A DNA stretch of 12,796 nucleotides. Origin: Extensimonas sp963708545. GTDB taxonomy: Bacteria > Pseudomonadota > Gammaproteobacteria > Burkholderiales > Burkholderiaceae_C. The position numbers were made by a program, and so were the translations under genes. Location: positions 1 to 12,796 of the forward strand of contig CAVPUD010000167.1 in assembly GCA_963708545.1 (NCBI GenBank), read 5' to 3'. Shown here one piece after another: positions 1 to 5,050 of the stretch. Below the pieces are notes generated by a model. It saw nothing but the letters and a program-made list of their open reading frames with translations. It was not told where the DNA came from and ran no database searches. Numbering within the stretch: the stretch's first letter is position 1; each line of letters begins with the position of its first letter.

Positions 1-1
1 C

Positions 2-715
2 ATCCAGCACGGATGGCCATTGCCAGATCGTCGAACGATCAAGACGCGCGTCGATGACATCGAGAGGCGATTGGTCGCGCGTAAACGGAAGGACAAACGC
101 GCGATCAAAGCGACAACGCCAGTTCCGGGCGAATACAAAGCCTCCCGGCCGCTCGAGGTGGTTCAGATCGATCACACGCTCGTCGATCTCATCGTCGTTC
201 ACGAAGAGACGCGCGAACCGCTCGCACGCCCTTGGCTGACGCTGGCGATCGATGTGTTTACGCGAATGATTACGGGCTTTCATCTTTCGATGGATCCCCC
301 TTCACGGCTTTCCGTGAGCCTCTGCGTTCTCCATGGCGTTTACGACAAGACAGCCTGGTTGCAGGAACGTGAGATCGACGCGACATGGCCAGTCGCCGGC
401 TTGCCAGAGGCCTTTCACGTCGACAATGGCGCAGATTTCAGAAGCAAGGCTTTCATTCGCGGTTGTCGCAACGAAGGCGTCGATATCATTTGGCGCCCGC
501 CTGGCGAACCGCATTACGGCGGTCATATCGAACGGCTGATCGGAACGATGATGGGTCAGATGCATCTTCTGCCCGGCACTTCATTTGGAAATCCGATCGA
601 ACGAGGGTCCTACGATCCGAAAAAGAATTCAGCCATGTCGTTGCGAGAGCTCGAATGCTTTCTCGGCTGGGAGATTGCGGGCGGCTATCACGACCGAATA
701 CAGCCATCGACGTAG
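2..715 (+). CDS. Mu/TniA-type DDE transposase, fragment truncated at both ends
   Basis: Internal fragment of an rve-fold (retroviral integrase-like) transposase of the Mu A / TniA / TnsB group, which performs strand transfer during transposition. The frame is open from base 2, so the true start lies upstream of the window; a TTG at 20 is only an apparent start. Counting from that TTG, the catalytic triad is visible: Asp51 in QIDHT, Asp135 in HVDNGAD and Glu171 in GGHIERLIGT, with 35 residues between the last two, the classic D,D(35)E spacing. Recognisable transposase sequence runs to YHDRI (bases 686-700) and then stops; the last residues before the TAG at 713 are read from metK antisense DNA. 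The C-terminal beta-barrel region of this family is missing. Hand-counted GC is about 50-60% in sampled lines against 67-80% in the acyltransferase genes, which fits foreign origin. It is unlikely to be active. Confidence 0.85.
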   Translation: MQHGWPLPDRRTIKTRVDDIERRLVARKRKDKRAIKATTPVPGEYKASRPLEVVQIDHTLVDLIVVHEETREPLARPWLTLAIDVFTRMITGFHLSMDPPSRLSVSLCVLHGVYDKTAWLQEREIDATWPVAGLPEAFHVDNGADFRSKAFIRGCRNEGVDIIWRPPGEPHYGGHIERLIGTMMGQMHLLPGTSFGNPIERGSYDPKKNSAMSLRELECFLGWEIAGGYHDRIQPST

Positions 716-1245
716 CGCAGCGTGATCTGGCTCTTGGCGTCGGGGCGCAGAAAGGGCAGGCGCCCGTCCTTGCGCAGCTGCGCCTGGCGCTCGACCAGGC
801 GGTGCGCGTAGTAGATGGGCGCGGGCATGAGTTCGGGCGTCTCGTCGCAGGCGTAGCCGAACATCAGGCCCTGGTCGCCCGCGCCGGTGTTGAGGTAGTC
901 GTCGCTCGCATGATCGACGCCCTGCGCGATGTCGTTGCTCTGCTTGTCGTAGGCCACGAGCACGGCGCAGCCTTTGTAGTCGATGCCGTACTCGGTGTTG
1001 TCGTAGCCGATGCGGCGGATCGTGTCGCGCGCCACCTGGATGTAATCGACGTGCGCGTTGGTGCTGATCTCGCCGGCGAGCACCACCAAGCCGGTGTTGG
1101 TCAGTGTCTCGGCGGCCACGCGCGAGCGCGGGTCTTGCGCAAGCAGGGCGTCGAGGATGGCGTCGGAGATTTGGTCCGCCACCTTGTCGGGGTGGCCTTC
1201 GGAGACCGATTCGGACGTGAAGAGAAAGCTGTTCGCCAGTTCCAT
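688..1245 (-). CDS. metK: S-adenosylmethionine synthetase (MetK), N-terminal part only
   Basis: Methionine adenosyltransferase makes S-adenosylmethionine from methionine and ATP in the cytoplasm and is normally essential. The N-terminal 181 residues are a clear match: the ATP-binding GHPDK segment at 17-21, and the family signature GAGDQG at 121-126 followed by LMFGYA. Full-length enzymes have about 390 residues; here true MetK sequence stops after RYVDG at residue 181 and four foreign residues (CIRS) follow before a TGA at 688-690 that lies in the transposase DNA. The second signature (GGGAFSGKD) and the rest of the active site are absent, so this copy cannot be functional as it stands. The ATG at 1245 is preceded by AGGAG (minus strand, bases 1258-1254). 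It is divergent from the acyltransferase pair, with 132 bases between. Confidence 0.93.
   Translation of the reverse strand: MELANSFLFTSESVSEGHPDKVADQISDAILDALLAQDPRSRVAAETLTNTGLVVLAGEISTNAHVDYIQVARDTIRRIGYDNTEYGIDYKGCAVLVAYDKQSNDIAQGVDHASDDYLNTGAGDQGLMFGYACDETPELMPAPIYYAHRLVERQAQLRKDGRLPFLRPDAKSQITLRYVDGCIRS
700..703. other. Junction between transposase fragment and metK
   Basis: Transposase-like protein sequence ends at codon 698-700 and MetK-like sequence, read on the minus strand, begins at the Gly codon 703-705 (the conserved RYVDG segment). The join is therefore placed to within a few bases. Both reading frames are interrupted in the middle of a conserved domain, so this is not the tip of a transposon: no terminal inverted repeat or target duplication can be seen. 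It may be an illegitimate recombination, a deletion after insertion, or a chimeric join in the assembly. Confidence 0.75.
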
Positions 1246-1253
1246 TGAATAAA

Positions 1254-1304
1254 CTCCTGTGTTTGCGGCTTTTGGGGCGTTGCCCTCGGCTCACAGGAGC
1301 TGTG
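1254..1304 (-). promoter_or_regulatory. metK 5' leader with alternative RNA pairings covering the ribosome binding site
   Basis: Read as metK mRNA (minus strand), three short segments can compete. Segment A, CACAG (1304-1300); segment B, CUCCUGUG (1299-1292); segment C, CACAGGAG (1261-1254), which contains the metK Shine-Dalgarno AGGAG. B and C are perfectly complementary over 8 bases and would hide the ribosome binding site; A pairs with the CUGUG of B over 5 bases with a 3-base loop and would free it. Between B and C lies a small hairpin GGGC-AAC-GCCC (1285-1275). This arrangement resembles a translational switch. I do not recognise a known SAM or SAH riboswitch family here; the function is inferred only. 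Confidence 0.45.
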
Positions 1305-1377
1305 GCGAACGCTTTAGCAGATTTGTTTTACGTCGCCCTGCAAGTTGCTCATTTAACTCAGCGACATTTTCATTCTA

Positions 1378-2220
1378 ATGCTTCTTTTCTTGCGCTTTCT
1401 GGCCGTGCTGCCTTTGGGGCTGCTGCACGGTGTCGGGGCTGTGCTCGGCTGGGTGGTGCTGGCGCTATCGCCCACGTACCGCCGGCGTTTTCTGGAGAAC
1501 GCGGCGCAGGCCGGTTATTCGTTTGCGCAGGTGCGCGCAGCCGTGGGCCACGCAGGGCGCATGGTGGCCGAGCTGCCGCGCCTGTGGCTGGGCCGCCCGC
1601 CGCCTTGCGCGATGCACGGCGCCGACTGCATAGAGCGCGCCTGGGCTGCGGGGCGCGGCATCGTGTTCCTCACGCCGCACCTGGGCTGCTTCGAGATGTC
1701 GGTGCAGCAGGCGGCGCAGCGCTGGGGCGCCGCGCACGGGCCGATCACGGTGCTCTACCGGCCCGCGCGCCAGGCCTGGCTTGCGCGCTTTCAGGAAACG
1801 GCGCGCAACCGCCCCGGCATGCAGGCCGTGCCCACCACGCTTGCGGGTGTGCGCAGCATGATCCGGGTCTTGCGCCGCGGCGGCGCCGTGGGCCTGCTGC
1901 CCGACCAGGTGCCGCCCGAGGGGCAGGGGCTGTGGGTGCCGTTTTTTGGCCGCCCGGCCTACACCATGACGCTCGCTGCGCGTCTGGTGCAGCAGACGGG
2001 CGCGGCCATCATCCTCGCGCGCTGCGAGCGGCTTTCGTGGGGGCGCGGCTATGTGTTGTATGTGGAGCCCGGCCCGCAGCTCGCGCCGGACATGGAGGCC
2101 GCGCTGCGGCAGATCAACGAGGCCATGGAAAAGCTGATCCGCGCCTGCCCCGCGCAATACCTGTGGGGCTACGGGCGCTACAAAAAACCGCGTGTGGAAC
2201 GCATGGAGGCTGCGGCATGA
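1378..2220 (+). CDS. LpxL/HtrB-family lipid A (lysophospholipid) acyltransferase, first of two
   Basis: Protein of 280 residues of the LpxL/HtrB/MsbB acyltransferase family, which transfers a fatty acyl chain from acyl carrier protein to lipid A precursors at the inner face of the cytoplasmic membrane. A hydrophobic N-terminus (about 2-30) is the expected membrane anchor. The HX4(D/E) catalytic motif is TPHLGCFE with His101 and Glu106; further family blocks are VLYRPAR near 125-131, the LLPDQVPPEGQGLWVPFFG block in the middle, and the C-terminal YLWGYGRYK segment. Length is close to the family's roughly 290-310. The ATG at 1378 begins just before the hydrophobic anchor; upstream frames show no better start. 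Its TGA overlaps the ATG of the next acyltransferase (ATGA at 2217-2220), so the two are translationally coupled. Exact substrate (lipid A or an ornithine or phospholipid acceptor) cannot be decided from sequence. Confidence 0.9.
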   Translation: MLLFLRFLAVLPLGLLHGVGAVLGWVVLALSPTYRRRFLENAAQAGYSFAQVRAAVGHAGRMVAELPRLWLGRPPPCAMHGADCIERAWAAGRGIVFLTPHLGCFEMSVQQAAQRWGAAHGPITVLYRPARQAWLARFQETARNRPGMQAVPTTLAGVRSMIRVLRRGGAVGLLPDQVPPEGQGLWVPFFGRPAYTMTLAARLVQQTGAAIILARCERLSWGRGYVLYVEPGPQLAPDMEAALRQINEAMEKLIRACPAQYLWGYGRYKKPRVERMEAAA

Positions 2221-3260
2221 AGCAGCACGAAGAAAAAACTGCCGCGAAGGAAAAGCCCGCGACACGGCCTGCGCCCGAGTGTGACAAAGGCACGCCCACG
2301 AGGGCCGTGCTGAGCGACGCCAGCGAGGCGCGCACGGCGTCACTGGGCGTTGCGGCCGCCGCGCCCGAACCGCCGCCACGCAAAGGCTCGCTCGGCGGGC
2401 GCCTGAGCGTGGCCTTCATGCACGTGCTCGCGCCGCTGCCGCTGCCCCTGCTGCGCGCGCTGGGCTGGGGCATTGGCCAGGTGCTGTACGTGCTCGCGGC
2501 GCACCGGCGCAAGATCGCGCTGCGCAATCTGGCGCTGTGCTTTCCGCAGGTGCCGCCGCGCCAGCGCCGGCGCTGGGCGCGCGAGAGCTTCGTGGCGTTT
2601 TGCCAGACCTGGCTGGACCGCAGCTGGCTCTGGTTCGGCCCGCGCGCGTTGGTCGAGCGGCGCGTCAAGCTGCAAGGCGCCATTGAAGAACTCGAAGGCG
2701 ACACCCCGACCATCATCTTCGCGCCGCATTTTTACGGCATGGACGCGGGCGGGCTTGCGCTGCCGCTGCGCACGCAAAGGCCCTTCACCTCGATTTTTTC
2801 CACGCACCCCAACCCCGCCATAGACGCCTGGCTGCGCGCGGGGCGCCAGCGCTTTGGCGACGTGCGCATGCTCAACCGCGCCGACGGCGTCAAACCCATC
2901 ATCGCCAACCTGCGCCAGGGCGGCTTGCTGTATTTGTTGCCGGACATGGACTTCGGCGCCAAGGATTCGGTATTCGTGCCCTTTTACGGCGTGCCCGCGG
3001 CCACCGTGCCTTCGCTGTCGCGCTTTGCGCGCCTGGGGCGGGCCAAGGTGGTGGGCATGTACACGCGCATTACGCCCGAGGGTTACGTGGCCGAACTCAC
3101 GCCTGCCTGGCCCGATTTCCCGAGTGCGGACGCGCAAGCCGACACCGCCGAGATGAACCGGCGCCTGCAAAGCTACATAGACACCATGCCCGGCCAGTAT
3201 TACTGGGTGCACCGGCGCTTCAAGACGCGCCCGCCCGGCGCGCCGTCGGTTTATGAGTGA
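2217..3260 (+). CDS. LpxL/HtrB-family lipid A acyltransferase, second of two, with N-terminal extension
   Basis: Protein of 347 residues, second member of the LpxL/HtrB family in this operon and probably the acyltransferase for another secondary acyl chain of lipid A. The catalytic motif is APHFYGMD with His171 and Asp176, the usual HX4D form. The LLPDMDFGAKDSVFVPFYG block and the C-terminal YYWVHRRFKTRP block are also typical. The ATG at 2217 overlaps the preceding stop codon. Residues 1 to about 60 are a charged then Ala/Pro-rich, low-complexity extension not usual for the family; the conserved part begins near residue 62 with the hydrophobic segment MHVLAPLPLPLLRALGW. An ATG at 2418 (residue 68) would give about 280 residues, the normal length, so the true start is uncertain; coupling favours 2217. 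Divergent from metK and convergent with engB. Confidence 0.88.
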   Translation: MKQHEEKTAAKEKPATRPAPECDKGTPTRAVLSDASEARTASLGVAAAAPEPPPRKGSLGGRLSVAFMHVLAPLPLPLLRALGWGIGQVLYVLAAHRRKIALRNLALCFPQVPPRQRRRWARESFVAFCQTWLDRSWLWFGPRALVERRVKLQGAIEELEGDTPTIIFAPHFYGMDAGGLALPLRTQRPFTSIFSTHPNPAIDAWLRAGRQRFGDVRMLNRADGVKPIIANLRQGGLLYLLPDMDFGAKDSVFVPFYGVPAATVPSLSRFARLGRAKVVGMYTRITPEGYVAELTPAWPDFPSADAQADTAEMNRRLQSYIDTMPGQYYWVHRRFKTRPPGAPSVYE

Positions 3261-3311
3261 AATTGGCCTTTAGCCCACGTACATCAAGCGCAAGAAGCTA
3301 TCGTTTTTGAA
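3261..3311. repeat. Possible copy of a Comamonadaceae intergenic repeat
   Basis: The gap between the second acyltransferase and engB holds a stretch beginning AATTGGCCTTTAGC and ending AAGAAGCTATCG plus a T-run. It looks like the short dispersed repeats I remember from intergenic DNA of Acidovorax and relatives (AAGCGCnAGnAGCTATC core). The resemblance is from memory; only one other weak candidate copy (near 10415) is in the window. Confidence 0.3.
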
Positions 3312-3326
3312 TTATGAGGCCGACTT

Positions 3327-4091
3327 TCACGCGCCGCCCGCGGTGGATTCGGGGGCGGGCGCGGCGGGGGCCGGTGATGTCGCCGGCGCTGTATCCGTAG
3401 CCGGATGCGCCCATTGCCACAGCAGCTGCGCGACGTCTTCCACGCCCTGTTTTTTGAGCGCCGAAAACAGCCGCACTTCGCCGCCGCCGGCCTGCAGGCG
3501 CGTGATCGACAGCACCTTGGCCTGCTCGGCGCGCGTGAGCTTGTCGGCCTTGGTGAGCAGCACGAGGAACTTGAGCCCCTGCTCGACGCGCGGGCGCACG
3601 GTTTCGAGCAGCGCCTCGTCGAGCTCGGTCAGCCCCAGGCGCGGATCGCACAGCAGCACGATGCCGCTCAGGCTCGCGCGGCTCACGAGGTAGTTCACCA
3701 TCACCTGCTGCCAGCGCTGCTTGTCGCTGCGCGATACGGCCGCGTAGCCGTAGCCCGGCAGGTCGGCGAGCACGGCGTCGGTCACGCCCTGCCTGCCCAG
3801 TGCAAACAGATTGATGTGCTGCGTGCGCCCGGGCCGTTTGGAGGCGAAGGCCAGTTGCTTTTGCTGCGTGAGGGTGTTGATGCAGGTTGACTTGCCCGCG
3901 TTCGAGCGGCCCACGAAGGCGATCTCGGGCACGGTGACGGGCGGAAGCTGGTGCAGCTGTGCGGCGGTCGTGAAAAAGCGCGCGGTGTGCAGCCAGCCCA
4001 TGGCAGTTTTGGCGTCGGGCACTGCGGCTGCGGGGGCGATGGGGGTGGCAGCGGCCGCGGCAGCCTGTGGGGCGGGAGATTCGGTGGTCAT
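3327..4091 (-). CDS. engB: Ribosome biogenesis GTP-binding protein EngB (YihA/YsxC)
   Basis: TrmE-Era-EngA-EngB family GTPase of 254 residues, needed for assembly of the large ribosomal subunit. G-motifs are complete: G1 P-loop GRSNAGKS at 61-68, G2 region around PGRTQ at 87-91, G3 DLPG at 110-113, G4 TKAD at 180-183 and G5 FSALKK near 209-214. The stretch MGWLHTARFFTTAAQLHQLP at 31-50 is the typical N-terminal segment of the betaproteobacterial protein. Residues 1-30 and 231-254 are low-complexity Ala/Pro/Thr tails that are variable in relatives. The ATG at 4091 gives the expected length; the frame stays open far upstream, but that region is the divergent promoter and cytochrome gene. A start at residue 31 (base 4001) is possible. 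It diverges from the cytochrome c gene and converges on the acyltransferase operon. Confidence 0.96.
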   Translation of the reverse strand: MTTESPAPQAAAAAATPIAPAAAVPDAKTAMGWLHTARFFTTAAQLHQLPPVTVPEIAFVGRSNAGKSTCINTLTQQKQLAFASKRPGRTQHINLFALGRQGVTDAVLADLPGYGYAAVSRSDKQRWQQVMVNYLVSRASLSGIVLLCDPRLGLTELDEALLETVRPRVEQGLKFLVLLTKADKLTRAEQAKVLSITRLQAGGGEVRLFSALKKQGVEDVAQLLWQWAHPATDTAPATSPAPAAPAPESTAGGA

Positions 4092-4106
4092 GGCTGAAGA
4101 AAAGGA

Positions 4107-4144
4107 AGCGCCGAAAAAGAGCGCCGAAAAAAGTGCCGAGAAAG
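4107..4144. repeat. Short purine-rich tandem repeat in the engB leader
   Basis: Two near-perfect units AGCGCCGAAAAAG (4107-4119) and the same with one extra A (4120-4133) are followed by a degenerate third (4134-4144). They lie just upstream of the engB start. On the engB strand they read as pyrimidine-rich CTTTTTCGGCGCT units. They could arise by replication slippage; no function can be assigned. Confidence 0.5.
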
Positions 4145-4215
4145 AGCACGGAGAACGAGCGGCGCGGGCAGAGGCGCGGGGTGCGCCCAAGGGCATGCGG
4201 CAGAGCTGGGGCCGC

Positions 4216-4225
4216 ATTGTAGAAT
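4216..4225. promoter_or_regulatory. Overlapping divergent -10 elements for cytochrome c and engB
   Basis: The rightward strand has TAGAAT at 4220-4225, five of six matches to the sigma-70 -10 consensus and 44 bases before the cytochrome ATG. The leftward strand has TACAAT at 4221-4216, also five of six, 124 bases before the engB ATG. The two boxes overlap by two bases, so only one polymerase could open this site at a time. Neither has a convincing -35 box at the usual distance. Confidence 0.4.
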
Positions 4226-4269
4226 CGCCCAGTTTTGCGCATTCCTCCAACGACACAAACCCTCGACAT

Positions 4270-4911
4270 ATGAAGTTGCTCGCCTCCTTGCTGACGGCTG
4301 CCGCATTGGCAGCACCCGTTTTGCCGGCCTTCGCGGCGGGCGAATCCCCTGCAACGAAGCCCCAGGCCGCCAAGCCCGACCTGGCCAAGGGCGAAGCCAG
4401 CTTTGGCGCGGTGTGCGTGGCCTGCCATGCGGCGGACGGCAACTCGACCATCGCGGCCAACCCCAAGCTCGCGCAGCAACACCCCGAATACCTGTTCAAG
4501 CAGCTGCAAGATTTCAAGTCGGGCAAGCGCAACAACGCCATCATGAAGGGCTTTGCCGCGGCGCTTTCGGATGACGACATGAAGAACATTTCGTGGTGGG
4601 TGGCTTCCAAGCCCGCCAAGCCGGGCTTTGCGAAAGACAAAGACCTGGTGATGCTCGGCGAGCGCATCTACCGCGGCGGCATCGCCGACCGCCAGATCGC
4701 TGCCTGCGCGGGCTGCCACAGCCCCAACGGCGCGGGCATTCCCGTGCAGTATCCGCGTCTGTCTGGCCAGCACGCCGAATACGTCGCGGCGCAGCTGGTC
4801 GCTTTCCGTGACGGTGTGCGCACCAACAGCCTGCAAATGACGCAGGTCGCGGCCAAGCTCAATGACCGTGAAATCCGTGCCGTGGCCGATTACATCGCCG
4901 GGCTGCGCTGA
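4270..4911 (+). CDS. Dihaem c-type cytochrome (cytochrome c4 family), periplasmic
   Basis: Secreted electron carrier of 213 residues with two class I cytochrome c domains. A Sec signal peptide is clear: MKLLASLL then a hydrophobic core, with likely cleavage after AFA at residue 22. Haem-attachment motifs are CVACH at 49-53 and CAGCH at 146-150; likely axial methionines are Met92 (IMKGFA) and Met190 (LQMTQVA). Two CXXCH domains of about 90 residues, the PKLAQQHPEYL and PRLSGQHAEYV pair, and the overall length match cytochrome c4, which passes electrons from the bc1 complex to terminal oxidases. The start has little Shine-Dalgarno complementarity but the signal peptide fixes it. A terminator follows at 4981-5015, so it is likely its own transcription unit, next to the resB-ccsB genes that would assemble it. 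Confidence 0.92.
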   Translation: MKLLASLLTAAALAAPVLPAFAAGESPATKPQAAKPDLAKGEASFGAVCVACHAADGNSTIAANPKLAQQHPEYLFKQLQDFKSGKRNNAIMKGFAAALSDDDMKNISWWVASKPAKPGFAKDKDLVMLGERIYRGGIADRQIAACAGCHSPNGAGIPVQYPRLSGQHAEYVAAQLVAFRDGVRTNSLQMTQVAAKLNDREIRAVADYIAGLR

Positions 4912-4924
4912 CGCCGCCGGCTGC

Positions 4925-4951
4925 GGTGCCGCCGGTGCCGCCGGTGCCGCC
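4925..4951 (+). repeat. Three perfect 9-base tandem repeats (GGTGCCGCC)
   Basis: Three identical GGTGCCGCC units lie head to tail just after the cytochrome stop codon and before the terminator, flanked by further GCCGCCGG. Likely a slippage-prone simple repeat in the 3' untranslated region; copy number may vary among strains. Confidence 0.7.
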
Positions 4952-4980
4952 GCCGGAACCAAGTACACACGATAAGCTCA

Positions 4981-5015
4981 AAAAAGGGCGGGCTGGATGA
5001 GGGCCTGCCCTTTTT
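4981..5015 (+). terminator. Intrinsic terminator after the cytochrome c gene
   Basis: A 14-base-pair stem (4981-4994 with 5002-5015, two G-T wobbles) with a 7-base loop GGATGAG. The GC core GGGC...GCCC is flanked by five A on the left and five T on the right, so it could also work weakly in the leftward direction. It separates the cytochrome gene from resB. Confidence 0.85.
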
Positions 5016-5050
5016 GCTTTTGACCATCGCCCCGCTCCACTTTCCGTTCC

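Noticed and set aside
385..1294. Other open frames across the transposase/metK junction
   Set aside because: They cross the junction between two unrelated sequences and overlap the recognised frames; their translations look like shadows.
1254..1304. Known SAM or SAH riboswitch upstream of metK
   Set aside because: I could not match the conserved cores of SAM-I, SAM-II, SAM/SAH or SAH families as I remember them; it is kept only as an unclassified candidate.
1245..2216. In-frame extension upstream of the second acyltransferase
   Set aside because: The frame is open by chance through the first acyltransferase; the real start is the ATG at 2217 or later.
3298..4968. Leftward open frame of 556 codons across engB and the cytochrome gene
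   Set aside because: Overlaps two well-recognised genes in another frame and shows no family features.
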